Source of the DNA: Acetivibrio saccincola
Lineage (GTDB): Bacteria > Bacillota > Clostridia > Acetivibrionales > Acetivibrionaceae
Direction: 5' to 3'
Assembly: GCF_002844395.1 (NCBI RefSeq)
Contig: NZ_CP025197.1
Coordinates: 2,480,001 to 2,544,000 of the forward strand
Length of the DNA stretch: 64,000 nt
The first letter of the stretch is position 1. Every line of letters begins with the position of its first letter. Of this stretch, positions 9,561 to 18,593 are shown piece by piece. A program made the position numbers and the translations under genes. The notes beneath the pieces were generated by a model. It worked only from the letters and a program-made list of their open reading frames with translations, was not told where the DNA came from and did not search any database.

Positions 9561-11738
9561 TCAGTTGTTGCCTCTCGTCACTTCAAAAACCGATTGCACC
9601 CTTCTTATTCTTTTAATTATATTTTCAAGCTGTTCTGTATTTGTTATCTCTAATGTAAGGCTCATAATTGCAACCTGGTCTTTGGTGGTTCTTGCATTTA
9701 TAGCCTTTAGAGGAATTTTTGAATCTGCAATAACATTTGTTATATCCATCAAAAGAGCTGTCCTGTCATTAGCCATAATTGTAATGTTTGCATTGTAGGA
9801 CACATTTTTGGCAGTATGCCAGGAAACTTCAATAAGCCTTGTGTCACCGTCTATGGTATTGGTTACATTAGGGCAGTCGGTCCTGTGAACGGAAACACCT
9901 CTCCCCCTTGTAATATAGCCTACAATCTCATCCCCCGGTACCGGATTACAGCATTTTGCAATTCTAACTAAACAGTTTTCTATGCCTTTTACAATTACTC
10001 CATTTTCAGGCAGTTTCTTCTTCCGCTGTCCTTCTTTAGATTTTTTAGCTGTTTTAGCAATGTTTTTTGCAATTTCTTCTGCCTTAACGGTCTTTCTATA
10101 CTCTTCCCTAAGCCTCGAAATTACTTTGTTTGCAGTTAATGTCCCATAACCTATTGCAGCATAAAGATCATCCAGTGAAAGAAAAGTATATTTCTTAAGT
10201 ACAATTTCAACCCATTCAGGTTTAAACAACTCGTTAAAGGTAAGGGATTGTTTTTTTAATTCTTTCTCAATCATTTCCTTACCCCTGATAATATTCTCTT
10301 CTCTTTTTTCTTTTTTAAACCACTGTTTAATTTTATTCCGGGCTTGTGAGCTTTTAACAATTTTCAGCCAATCCCTGCTTGGCCCGTGAACACTGGAAGA
10401 TGTTATAATTTCTACTATATCCCCGTTTTTTAATTCATATTCAATAGGGGTTATTTTACCGTTTACCTTGGCACCTGCCATTTTATTCCCAATTGCACTG
10501 TGAATTGCATATGCAAAGTCAATGGGCGTTGAACCGGCAGGAAGGTTTATAACATCACCTTTAGGTGTAAAAACAAAAACTTCGTCTGTAAAGAGGTCAA
10601 CCTTTAAATTCTCCATGAATTCATCTGCATCCCGGGCATCTTTCTGCCACTCTAAAAGCTGCCTTAGCCATGCAAGTTTTTTATCTAAATCACTGTCTTT
10701 GCCACCCTCTTTATACCTCCAGTGGGCTGCTATCCCCACTTCTGCCACCCTGTGCATTTCCCAGGTTCTTATCTGTATTTCAAAAGGTACCCCTTCAGGA
10801 CCTATGACGGTTGTATGCAAAGACTGATACATATTAGGCTTTGGCATTGCAATATAGTCTTTAAACCTTCTGGGCATAGGTTTAAAAATTTCATGAACAA
10901 GCCCTAGTACTGCATAACAATCTTTTACAGTATCCACAATAACCCTTACAGCAAAAAGGTCATATATCTCTTCTAATGTTTTATTCTGATTTACCATTTT
11001 CCTGTATATACTGTAAAAATGCTTAGGTCTTCCGTCAAGATGACCTTGTACACTAATTTCATTCAGTTTTTCTCTTAATACGTTTAAAATATTCTCTATA
11101 TAATCTTCCCTTTCGTTCCTTCTTTTGGCTATTTTTTCCACTAAATCATAATAGCCCTTTGGGTCAATATATCTCAAACAAATATCTTCAAGCTCCCACT
11201 TAATTTTAGAAATCCCCAACCGGTGAGCTATTGGGGCATAAATTTCTAAAGTTTCCTTTGCTTTTTCAGCTTGTTTTTCAGCTTTCATGTATTTTAAAGT
11301 CCGCATATTGTGAAGGCGGTCAGCAAGTTTAATGAGAATAACCCTTATGTCTTTTGCCATGGCAAGAAACATTTTTCTCAAATTCTCAGCTTGCCTCTCC
11401 CTTTTAGTTGTATAAGGAATTTTACCCAGTTTTGTAACGCCATCTACCAGGTCTGCCACTTCCTGACCAAACATCTCTTTTATTTCCTCATAAGTGTGGT
11501 CAGTATCCTCTATGGTATCGTGAAGAATCCCGGCAATTATTGAAGTACAATCCAGCTCCAGATCCGCTAAAATAAAAGCTACCTCTAATGGATGTGTGAA
11601 AAATGGCTCTCCAGATACCCTGCATTGGCCTTCATGTGCTTTCTTTGAAAAATCATATGATTTTTTGAGCAGATCAAAATCACAATTAGAATTATATTTT
11701 TTTATCCTTTCCACTAACCTGTTAATGTCATCACACAT
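9561..11738 (-). CDS. relA: Bifunctional (p)ppGpp synthetase/hydrolase Rel
   Basis: Long RSH enzyme, 725 residues, that makes and degrades the stringent-response alarmone. Domains in order: HD hydrolase with intact HDTIEDT (about residues 68-74), synthetase domain with GRPKHFYSIYRKM and RFKDYIA, TGS domain (about 390-450, PAGSTPIDFAYAIHS), a zinc-finger/helical region with CCNPVPGD, and a C-terminal ACT domain. Both catalytic sites look intact, so it is the bifunctional type. GGAGG lies 7 nt before ATG. It is followed closely by dtd and preceded by apt. Confidence 0.96.
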   Translation of the reverse strand: MCDDINRLVERIKKYNSNCDFDLLKKSYDFSKKAHEGQCRVSGEPFFTHPLEVAFILADLELDCTSIIAGILHDTIEDTDHTYEEIKEMFGQEVADLVDGVTKLGKIPYTTKRERQAENLRKMFLAMAKDIRVILIKLADRLHNMRTLKYMKAEKQAEKAKETLEIYAPIAHRLGISKIKWELEDICLRYIDPKGYYDLVEKIAKRRNEREDYIENILNVLREKLNEISVQGHLDGRPKHFYSIYRKMVNQNKTLEEIYDLFAVRVIVDTVKDCYAVLGLVHEIFKPMPRRFKDYIAMPKPNMYQSLHTTVIGPEGVPFEIQIRTWEMHRVAEVGIAAHWRYKEGGKDSDLDKKLAWLRQLLEWQKDARDADEFMENLKVDLFTDEVFVFTPKGDVINLPAGSTPIDFAYAIHSAIGNKMAGAKVNGKITPIEYELKNGDIVEIITSSSVHGPSRDWLKIVKSSQARNKIKQWFKKEKREENIIRGKEMIEKELKKQSLTFNELFKPEWVEIVLKKYTFLSLDDLYAAIGYGTLTANKVISRLREEYRKTVKAEEIAKNIAKTAKKSKEGQRKKKLPENGVIVKGIENCLVRIAKCCNPVPGDEIVGYITRGRGVSVHRTDCPNVTNTIDGDTRLIEVSWHTAKNVSYNANITIMANDRTALLMDITNVIADSKIPLKAINARTTKDQVAIMSLTLEITNTEQLENIIKRIRRVQSVFEVTRGNN

Positions 11739-11767
11739 TAAAATTCCTCCAAAAACCCTTCACACAA

Positions 11768-12282
11768 TTAAAACTGGACTATTGATTTTACATTATAACC
11801 TTGTAATTTTTCCCTACCCTTTAAAAATCCAAGTTCTACAAAGTATATAATTCCTACAATTTTGCCCCCCAGCTGCTCTACAAGTTTTATGTTGGCTTCT
11901 GTAGTCCCGCCGGTTGCAAGTAAATCATCCACAATTACAACCTTTTGTCCTTTAGATATTGCATCGCTATGTATTTCTAAAATATCAGTACCATATTCCA
12001 GCTGGTATTCCACAGATATGGTTGTATAAGGAAGTTTACCCTTCTTCTTATTGGTACAAACCCCTTTCCTGTTAAGTATGCTAAAGGGGTTCCAAAAATA
12101 AAGCCTCTGGATTCAGGTCCCACTATAACATCAAATTCTCCAAAGTTTTCCATTTCATATTTCATTTTATCAATACATTCTTTTAAAGCCTCTGAATCCT
12201 GCAGCACCGTTGTAATGTCGACATAATTAACGCCCTCTTTGGGAAAGTTCATAATTTGACGTAATTTTGATTTTAAATCCAT
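11768..12282 (-). pseudogene. apt: Adenine phosphoribosyltransferase, frameshifted
   Basis: The N-terminal part (12282 to about 12045: KLRQIMNFPKEGV, VGPESRGF) and the C-terminal part (about 12035 to 11768: the PRPP-binding loop VVIVDDLLATGGT) lie in different frames. The whole stretch is 515 bp, one base short of the 172 codons of a normal apt. The break falls in AAGAAGAAGGGTAAAC (about 12036-12050): adding one A before GGG restores R-K-G-K-L-P-Y and the full family sequence. Both halves are otherwise well conserved, so this is a recent mutation, a recoding site or, quite likely, a sequencing error in a purine-rich run. Product when intact: salvage of adenine to AMP. Confidence 0.85.
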
Positions 12283-12367
12283 AGTTTTCCTCCCAATAAA
12301 TCTATTTAATAAAATTTATTATACTATAAATTTGTACCATAAATTTTATGCAAATTTTTTCATTTCT

Positions 12368-14860
12368 TTAAAGAGCATTTAAACTTCTATAAAGAAATGA
12401 ATCTTCAATATTTCTCTTTTGTTTATGAGTATCCGGCATATTTATAGTCATTCCGTATTTACCGTACAATTCACTTTTTAAAAAGGATAATTCACTAAAA
12501 ATCTGAATAATTTTTTTTGCTTTAAAATAATTCATATTGATGCCATACTTTTTTGATACAGAATCTGAAAAAGCAAATAAATTATCTATAACAAAACTAT
12601 TACCATAATTTGCTTTAATGTGTTTATAAACAAAAACCATCTCCTGCCTGTTAGGAACAATACTATCTTTGTTAAAATTAAAATTTATTTTATTATAAAT
12701 ATAAATTTTACTTAAATCAATACTATTTAATACTTTAATTAAATATTTCTCACAAAACCACTGTCCATGTACTATTACTTTATCAAATTTTGATAGGTCC
12801 AGTCTAGAGGGGTCAGGATTTACCAGTATATGCAGGGTAGAGTCATTAATTTTTACTTCTGAAAAGCTCATGGAGTATTTAAAATTAAATTCAAAAGCAC
12901 AGCTTTTAACAAAATCTATAATTTCTTTTACAGAATCAATGGAATTTAAAATAATCACCGCTCTTTTCTTTTGCAAATTATAATTATATATATATTCTTT
13001 TAAATCTTTTTCCTTTTTAATTAAAGGAATTTTATTGATATAATTTTCAAAATTTTCTTCTAATGCATCTTCTTCAAAGCTTAAAGAGCGGTCAAGGGTA
13101 AAAAAGAATTTGTTACTTAGCATAATTTCAAAAGCCGGCTTTATATCTATAACTTTTAGCTGTGCACTTTTAACCCCATTCCAGCTATTTATATCTAATG
13201 TACATACAATGTCTAATACATCGGATTTTTTGTATACTTTTGCCAAATGCCCCATTTTAAATGCAATTGCATTCACTCTAACACCATTGTTCTCTATTTT
13301 AAGCTTCAGGTGGCTGTTATCACTTCCCACTGCATTTATTTCGGCAATTTTTGCATTTTCAAATTTAAATACCGGCTCCGGGTTGTCAACTCCAAAAGGT
13401 TCTAATAAAGACAGCTGGTGCGCATTTTCTAAAGTAATCTCTTGTGCTTCTATGGAGGTATCTATTTTTATTTTCTGTGTAAATTTTGACTCATCAATAA
13501 ATAAATTAGCATACTCATTTATAAGTCTTCTAAAATCATCAATTTTTTCTTCTTTTAAAGTTAGCCCCACAGCCATTTCGTGTCCTCCATACTTTTCCAA
13601 AACCTCCTGGCAAAAGGTAAGGGCATTAAATAAGTTTATTCCTTCTATACTTCTTCCAGATCCCCTCCCTGTTCCGTCAGACACAGTGATTAATATACAG
13701 GGCTTATTGTATTTTTCCACAACTTTAGATGTAACAATCCCAATTACCCCTTGATGCCAATCCCTTCCCGGTACTACCATAATGCTGCTTTTTTTTATAT
13801 CACATTCCGCCTCTATTTTATTTATCACTTCTTCAAAAATTTCTGTTTCTATTTTTTGCCTTTCTTTGTTTAATTCATTTAATTTTAAGGCAATTTCTTT
13901 TGCCTCCCCCTCTTCCTCAGTTGTCAAAAGCTTCACCACCATTGCTGCATCCCCGATTCTTCCTGCAGCATTAAGTCTTGGGGCTATTATATACCCTATG
14001 TGGGTGGAGGTGATTTTTTTTCCTGAAACACCTGCTTCCTCCTTGAGTGATTTAAGCCCTAAATTTGAAGTGTTGTTTATCTCTTCTATTCCATACTTAA
14101 CCAAAATCCTGTTTTCACCGGTAAGGGACATTACATCGGCAACAGTTCCAAGGGCCACTAAGCTTAAATATTCTGATTGTTTAATTTCTACATTCATTTT
14201 TAAAGAAAGTGCTTTTACAAGTTTAAAAGCAACCCCTACCCCGGATAAATTCTTATCAGGATACAAACAGTCCGGTCTTTGGGGGTTTACCAAAGCTTTT
14301 ACTTGAGGTAATTTTTCTTTACATTCGTGATGGTCTGTAACTATCACATCTATTCCTTTCTCCATCAATTCCCTGGTCTCTTCTATGGAGGTTGTACCAC
14401 AGTCAACAGTTACAACTAAATCCACTCCCATGTCTAAAACTTTTTCAACGGAATTTTGGGAAAACCCGTACCCTTCTTCAAATCTGTTGGGAATATAGTA
14501 ATCTACAAGGGCATTTTGTGATTTTAAAAACTTATATAAAATAGAGGTGCTGGTAACACCATCTACATCATAATCGCCATAAATTAATATTTTTTCTCTT
14601 TTCCTTACAGCCTTAGATATCCTTTCTGCAGCAACATCCATATCTTTTAAAAGAAAAGGGTCATTTAAATCCTCTAATGTTGAATTTAAAAATTTATCTA
14701 TTTTTTCAGCACAGTCCATCCTTCTGCTTAAAAAAATCTTTGCCAGAAAAATTGAAATTCCGGCTTCACATGCCAGCTTCTCAGCTTTTTCAAAGGGGAC
14801 ATACCTTGTATCCCATATCTTTTTTATTTCCACCCGATCACCCCAAAAACGACCTTGCAT
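12368..14860 (-). CDS. recJ: Single-stranded-DNA exonuclease RecJ (long form)
   Basis: DHH-family 5'-3' ssDNA exonuclease used in repair; 830 residues. Motifs: GDYDVDGVTS (about 96-105), VDCGT, TDHHE, and the DHHA1 part with GGHEMAVG (about 400), followed by the OB domain. About 250 C-terminal residues are a Lys/Asn-rich extension seen in Firmicutes RecJ. Start: ATG 14860 has only a weak site 14 nt away; a GTG at codon 10 (VEIKKIW) with GGGGTGA upstream may be the real start. It lies 85 bp upstream of apt. A second RecJ-like gene lies at 58316-60610. Confidence 0.93.
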   Translation of the reverse strand: MQGRFWGDRVEIKKIWDTRYVPFEKAEKLACEAGISIFLAKIFLSRRMDCAEKIDKFLNSTLEDLNDPFLLKDMDVAAERISKAVRKREKILIYGDYDVDGVTSTSILYKFLKSQNALVDYYIPNRFEEGYGFSQNSVEKVLDMGVDLVVTVDCGTTSIEETRELMEKGIDVIVTDHHECKEKLPQVKALVNPQRPDCLYPDKNLSGVGVAFKLVKALSLKMNVEIKQSEYLSLVALGTVADVMSLTGENRILVKYGIEEINNTSNLGLKSLKEEAGVSGKKITSTHIGYIIAPRLNAAGRIGDAAMVVKLLTTEEEGEAKEIALKLNELNKERQKIETEIFEEVINKIEAECDIKKSSIMVVPGRDWHQGVIGIVTSKVVEKYNKPCILITVSDGTGRGSGRSIEGINLFNALTFCQEVLEKYGGHEMAVGLTLKEEKIDDFRRLINEYANLFIDESKFTQKIKIDTSIEAQEITLENAHQLSLLEPFGVDNPEPVFKFENAKIAEINAVGSDNSHLKLKIENNGVRVNAIAFKMGHLAKVYKKSDVLDIVCTLDINSWNGVKSAQLKVIDIKPAFEIMLSNKFFFTLDRSLSFEEDALEENFENYINKIPLIKKEKDLKEYIYNYNLQKKRAVIILNSIDSVKEIIDFVKSCAFEFNFKYSMSFSEVKINDSTLHILVNPDPSRLDLSKFDKVIVHGQWFCEKYLIKVLNSIDLSKIYIYNKINFNFNKDSIVPNRQEMVFVYKHIKANYGNSFVIDNLFAFSDSVSKKYGINMNYFKAKKIIQIFSELSFLKSELYGKYGMTINMPDTHKQKRNIEDSFLYRSLNAL

Positions 14861-14933
14861 AAATGTCTTCGTTACCTTTTAATCCTTTACTTTTTATACT
14901 TTACAATATTTCTATACACTTTTACAATATTAT

Positions 14934-14962
14934 AAAAAGCCCGACTTTCATCGGACTTTTTT
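14934..14962 (-). terminator. Intrinsic terminator downstream of rpsU
   Basis: AAAAAGCCCGA / TCGGACTTTTT form a stem with one mismatch around loop CTTTCA. A-runs and T-runs flank the stem on both sides, so it can act for the minus-strand rpsU transcript before recJ. Confidence 0.7.
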
Positions 14963-14971
14963 ATATTCATT

Positions 14972-15070
14972 TTATGATTTTAAATTTTCCTTTTCAGTGT
15001 TTGCCATTCGGAAGTACCTTTTGTACCTTTTATTTAGAAATACGGAAGATATTAAATTTTTAATCACCAT
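14972..15070 (-). CDS. Possible 32-residue small protein
   Basis: Within the 309-bp gap between rpsU and recJ, a minus-strand frame runs from ATG 15070 (TTG at 15073 also possible) to TAA 14972, giving a basic peptide that ends NTEKENLKS. AGGAGG lies 12-15 nt upstream and the rpsU terminator follows directly. No family is recognised and it could be chance. The rest of the gap shows only a dispersed CGGAAGT/ACTTCCG inverted repeat. Confidence 0.25.
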   Translation of the reverse strand: MVIKNLISSVFLNKRYKRYFRMANTEKENLKS

Positions 15071-15169
15071 CAAGGGTTCTTATTTCCTCCTGCCTGAAGC
15101 ACTTCCGACTTACCACACAATCATAACTCTCAGCATTTTAAAATATTGCCTTAGAAATACAATTTACAC

Positions 15170-15346
15170 TTATCTAAATTTTCTTTTTCTTGCTGCTTCA
15201 GATTTTTTCTTCCTCCTTACGCTTGGTTTTACATAGTGCTCTCTTTTTCTAACTTCTGCTAATACGCCTGCCTTGGCACATTGTCTCTTAAACCTCTTTA
15301 GAGCACTGTCAAGAGATTCATTCTCTTTAACTCTGATTTCAGACAT
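15170..15346 (-). CDS. rpsU: Small ribosomal subunit protein bS21
   Basis: 58-residue very basic protein starting [19 protein letters not shown], the bS21 signature, with a Lys/Arg-rich tail ([14 protein letters not shown]). The start at 15346 is preceded by GGAGGGAGGG at 6-7 nt; the in-frame upstream codons to 15373 are not part of the family. It has its own promoter (15446-15475) and a terminator at 14934-14962, so it is probably monocistronic. It helps mRNA recruitment by the 30S subunit. Confidence 0.97.
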   Translation of the reverse strand: MSEIRVKENESLDSALKRFKRQCAKAGVLAEVRKREHYVKPSVRRKKKSEAARKRKFR

Positions 15347-15445
15347 GTATTTCCCTCCCTCCGATGGCAACAATTGTGCTACATAGCTAAATTATATCCT
15401 ATAACACGGATTAAATGGAAACAACTAAAATATAGCACACCTTAT

Positions 15446-15475
15446 ATTATATATTATTGTGCAAATTCGTGTCAA
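15446..15475 (-). promoter_or_regulatory. SigA-type promoter for rpsU
   Basis: On the minus strand TTGACA (15475-15470) and TATAAT (15451-15446) are both perfect consensus hexamers, 18 bp apart, about 100 bp upstream of the rpsU start. Confidence 0.75.
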
Positions 15476-15536
15476 CTGTTATTTTTGCTGTAGTTAGTGT
15501 CAGTTTGCTGCAGGAAAAAAACATTATTAAAATATA

Positions 15537-15574
15537 ATAAAAAAGCTGCGTACTAATCTCTTAGCACTACAGCT
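15537..15574 (-). terminator. Intrinsic terminator downstream of ssb
   Basis: On the minus strand AGCTG..GTGCTA pairs with TAGTAC.CAGCT (small internal loop), followed by at least six T. It lies 75 bp beyond the ssb stop and upstream of the rpsU promoter. The rest of the 15347-15648 gap shows nothing else. Confidence 0.65.
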
Positions 15575-15648
15575 CCTATAATACCACATTTTTTATAAAA
15601 AGCACATCCTATGCCCTATTGTACAGGAAAAGATTTTTTAAAGTCAGA

Positions 15649-16056
15649 TTAAAATGGCAATTCATCATCAATATCGCTGTCACTATCATCATTTTCTGCC
15701 ACATAATTATCTGAAATATTGTCAGTACCTGACTCTCTCTTACTATCTGCAAAATATGCCTCTTCTGCAATAACTTCAGTTACATAATGCCTCTTGCCCT
15801 CATTGTCATCCCAAGTTCTCAGCTGAAGCCTTCCTGTTACTGCAACCTGCTGACCCTTAATAAAATATTTAGAACAAAACTCTGCCAGCTTATCCCAGGC
15901 AACTATAGGTATAAAATCCGCCTGTCTCTCTTCTCCCTGTCTTTGAAACCTTCTGTCAACAGCTAATGTAAAACGGCATACCGGTATATTGTTTACATTA
16001 GTATACCTCAGCTCAGGATCCTTGGTAAGCCTCCCCATTAAAATCACTTTGTTCAT
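15649..16056 (-). CDS. ssb: Single-stranded DNA-binding protein
   Basis: 135 residues: an N-terminal OB fold (MNKVILMGRLTKDPELRYT, ITVAWDKLAEFC-like region, VTGRLQLRTWDDNEGKRHY) and an acidic disordered tail ending DDELPF, the tip that recruits repair and replication proteins. It is not flanked by rpsF and rpsR as the housekeeping gene of Bacillus is, so it may be a second or relocated copy. It is monocistronic with a terminator downstream and is divergent from nfnAB. Confidence 0.95.
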   Translation of the reverse strand: MNKVILMGRLTKDPELRYTNVNNIPVCRFTLAVDRRFQRQGEERQADFIPIVAWDKLAEFCSKYFIKGQQVAVTGRLQLRTWDDNEGKRHYVTEVIAEEAYFADSKRESGTDNISDNYVAENDDSDSDIDDELPF

Positions 16057-16191
16057 AAAACCACCCTCTCACAAAACTTACAAAAATTCTATATTTAAAT
16101 TATACCAAACATACGTTCTTTTGTCCATGGTTTTTTATTTGTTTTTTAAAAAATAATAAGTCCGTCAGGTAATTACAATTCCATAATAAAT

Positions 16192-16218
16192 ATTAGTATA
16201 CAATATCAGTATACTAAT
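16192..16218. promoter_or_regulatory. Palindromic operator candidate upstream of nfnAB
   Basis: ATTAGTATAC (16192-16201), 7-nt spacer, GTATACTAAT (16209-16218): a perfect 10-bp inverted repeat. A third half-site ATTAGTATAA occurs at 16245-16254. It does not match the Rex consensus (TTGTTAA-N4-TTAACAA). It lies in the 223-bp divergent region between ssb and nfnA. Confidence 0.5.
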
Positions 16219-16246
16219 TGACTAAAAGGAATATAATAATTAGAAT
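16218..16246 (+). promoter_or_regulatory. Probable nfnAB promoter
   Basis: TTGACT (16218-16223), 17-bp spacer, TAGAAT (16241-16246). The -35 box abuts the palindrome and the -10 region overlaps the third half-site, so a bound repressor would occlude it. Confidence 0.45.
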
Positions 16247-16279
16247 TAGTATAACAACACTTTTGTAAAGGGGATAAAT

Positions 16280-17125
16280 ATGTTTAAAATTGTAAATAAA
16301 AGAATTTTGAATTCCCAAGTTAAATTAATGGATATATATGCTCCACACATTGCAAAAAAAGCTGAGCCAGGGCAATTTATTATTTTAAGGATAAATGAAA
16401 AAGGTGAAAGGGTTCCTTTAACAATTGCAGATTTTGACCGTGAAAAGGGAACTGTAACGATAATATTTCAAGAAGTGGGGAAAACAACCAAGGAATTGGG
16501 TTCATTGAATGAAGGTGATACTATACTTGACTTTGCAGGTCCTTTAGGTATCCCTTCAAAACTGGACAATGTAAAAAAAGCTGCTGTTATAGGGGGAGGA
16601 CTTGGTACAGCAATTGCATACCCTCAGGCAAAAAAATTAAATTTCCTTGGGGCTGAAGTACATGCCATCATTGGCTTTAGAAATAAAGAACTTATAATAC
16701 TTGAAGAAGAAATGAAAGCAGTCAGCAATAAACTTTTTGTTACCACTGATGACGGTTCTAACGGGACAAAAGGTTTTGTAACAGATATACTAAAGAAATT
16801 AATTGAAGAAGGAAATGAATACAACCTGGTAATTGCAATAGGTCCTTTGGTGATGATGAAGGCTATAAGTGAACTTACAAGGCCATATAATATAAAAACA
16901 ATTGTAAGCATGAATCCTATTATGATTGACGGGACCGGAATGTGCGGCGGCTGCCGGGTAACAGTTGGCGGGGAAATAAAATTTGCATGTGTAGACGGTC
17001 CTGATTTTGACGGGCATAAAGTTGATTTTGATGAGGCTATACGGAGGCAAAGTATGTACAAAAAACATGAAGCAGAAGTTGTAAAAAAACACCAGTGCAA
17101 GCTAGGAGGCGGTAGCGATGCCTAA
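16280..17125 (+). CDS. nfnA: NfnA, FAD/NAD-binding and [2Fe-2S] subunit of ferredoxin:NADP oxidoreductase
   Basis: 281 residues of the ferredoxin-NADP reductase / DHOD electron-transfer type: an N-terminal FAD-binding barrel (AEPGQFIILR, VPLTIAD), an NAD-binding domain (AAVIGGGLGTAIAYP) and a C-terminal [2Fe-2S] Cys cluster (GMCGGCRVTVGG and FACVDGPDFDGHKVDF). With NfnB it forms the electron-bifurcating NADH-dependent reduced ferredoxin:NADP+ oxidoreductase of anaerobes, which supplies NADPH. The start codon is 5-10 nt after AAAGGGG. Its stop overlaps the nfnB start by 8 bp, indicating translational coupling. Confidence 0.93.
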   Translation: MFKIVNKRILNSQVKLMDIYAPHIAKKAEPGQFIILRINEKGERVPLTIADFDREKGTVTIIFQEVGKTTKELGSLNEGDTILDFAGPLGIPSKLDNVKKAAVIGGGLGTAIAYPQAKKLNFLGAEVHAIIGFRNKELIILEEEMKAVSNKLFVTTDDGSNGTKGFVTDILKKLIEEGNEYNLVIAIGPLVMMKAISELTRPYNIKTIVSMNPIMIDGTGMCGGCRVTVGGEIKFACVDGPDFDGHKVDFDEAIRRQSMYKKHEAEVVKKHQCKLGGGSDA

Positions 17126-18512
17126 TATGTCACCTAAAAAAGTTCCTATGCCTGAACAGAATCCTAATGAGAGAATTAAAAATTTTTTGGAAGTTGCTTT
17201 AGGCTATACAGAAGAAATGGCTGTGGAAGAAGCACAAAGATGCCTCCAATGCAAACACAGACCTTGTGTATCAGGCTGTCCTGTAAATGTAAAAATTCCT
17301 GATTTTATAAAACTTGTAGCTGAAGGAAAATTTCAGGAGGCATATGAAAAAATAAAAGAAACCAACAGCCTTCCTGCTGTCTGCGGCAGGGTGTGTCCCC
17401 AGGAAAACCAGTGTGAAAAGGTTTGTGTGAGAGGGAAAAAAGGCGAATCTGTAGGCATTGGAAGACTAGAACGTTTTGTTGCCGATTGGTATATAAATAA
17501 TGTGGATTCAAAACCGGATGTGCCAAAGAAAAATGATAAAAGAGTTGCAATAATAGGCTCAGGACCTGCCAGCCTGGCATGTGCCGGGGATTTAGCTAAA
17601 ATGGGATACAATATCACCATTTTTGAAGCATTTCACGAACCCGGCGGTGTATTGGTATATGGTATTCCTGAGTTCAGGCTGCCTAAAAGCATAGTAAAAA
17701 AAGAAATAGACTCCCTTAAAGATATGGGGGTAGAAATAAAGACCAACATGGTTATTGGAAAAGTTTTTTCTATAGATGAATTACTTGCTGAAGGCTATGA
17801 TGCCGTATTCATAGGCTCCGGTGCCGGACTTCCAAAATTTTTGGGGATACCCGGCGAAAACCTCAACGGAGTGTATTCGGCAAATGAATTTCTTACAAGG
17901 GTAAATCTCATGAAAGCTTATAAATTTCCTGAATATGACACTCCCGTGTACATTGGCAAAAACGTTGCAGTTGTGGGAGGCGGGAATGTGGCAATGGATG
18001 CGGCAAGAAGTGCAAAAAGGCTTGGAGCTGAAAATGTATATATTATATACAGGCGTTCTAAGGAAGAAATGCCTGCAAGACTGGAAGAAGTAAATCATGC
18101 AAAGGAAGAGGGAATTATATTTAATTTTTTGGAAAATCCAACTAAAATTATTGGTACAGATGACGGATGGATTAAAGGAATAGAGTGCATAAAAATGGAA
18201 CTTGGAGAACCTGATTCAACAGGCAGAAGAAGACCTGTCCCTAAAGAAGGAACTGAACACATTATAGACGTAGACAGTGTAATTATTGCAATCGGACAAG
18301 GTCCTAACCCACTTATATCATCCAGCACAAAGGAATTGAAAACTAAAGAATGGGGCGGCATTGCCACTGATGAAAACACCGGGGCTACAAGTAAAAAAGG
18401 TGTTTTTGCCGGCGGGGATATTGTAACCGGTGCAGCAACGGTTATTATGGCAATGGGTGCAGGTAAAAAAGCTGCCGAAGCAATTGACAATTATCTAAAG
18501 AACAATAATTAA
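17118..18512 (+). CDS. nfnB: NfnB, GltA-type NADPH-binding subunit of ferredoxin:NADP oxidoreductase
   Basis: 464 residues related to the small subunit of glutamate synthase (often annotated gltA). The N-terminal domain binds two [4Fe-4S] clusters (CLQCKHRPCVSGCPVNV near residues 36-52; CGRVCPQENQCEKVC near 90-105). Two dinucleotide-binding GxGxxG motifs follow (AIIGSGPASLACAG for FAD, VAVVGGGNVAMDAARS for NADPH), ending with GVFAGGDIVTGAATV. Its coupling to nfnA and the absence of a glutamate synthase large subunit favour Nfn. No clean terminator was seen in the 81 bp to the next, convergent gene. Confidence 0.93.
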   Translation: MPNMSPKKVPMPEQNPNERIKNFLEVALGYTEEMAVEEAQRCLQCKHRPCVSGCPVNVKIPDFIKLVAEGKFQEAYEKIKETNSLPAVCGRVCPQENQCEKVCVRGKKGESVGIGRLERFVADWYINNVDSKPDVPKKNDKRVAIIGSGPASLACAGDLAKMGYNITIFEAFHEPGGVLVYGIPEFRLPKSIVKKEIDSLKDMGVEIKTNMVIGKVFSIDELLAEGYDAVFIGSGAGLPKFLGIPGENLNGVYSANEFLTRVNLMKAYKFPEYDTPVYIGKNVAVVGGGNVAMDAARSAKRLGAENVYIIYRRSKEEMPARLEEVNHAKEEGIIFNFLENPTKIIGTDDGWIKGIECIKMELGEPDSTGRRRPVPKEGTEHIIDVDSVIIAIGQGPNPLISSSTKELKTKEWGGIATDENTGATSKKGVFAGGDIVTGAATVIMAMGAGKKAAEAIDNYLKNNN

Positions 18513-18593
18513 AATAATTAAAGTAATTAAAATTAAGAAATATGACTAAACCGGTAATGTATTTTATTTATAGCATTTTGCTTGCAAGTGTAT

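Noticed and set aside
13110-14306. Plus-strand open frames within recJ
   Set aside because: Antisense shadows with no ribosome sites; the minus-strand gene is unambiguous.
16218-16237. TTGACT with TATAAT at 16232 as the nfnAB promoter
   Set aside because: The spacer is only 8 bp; TAGAAT at 16241 gives the proper 17.
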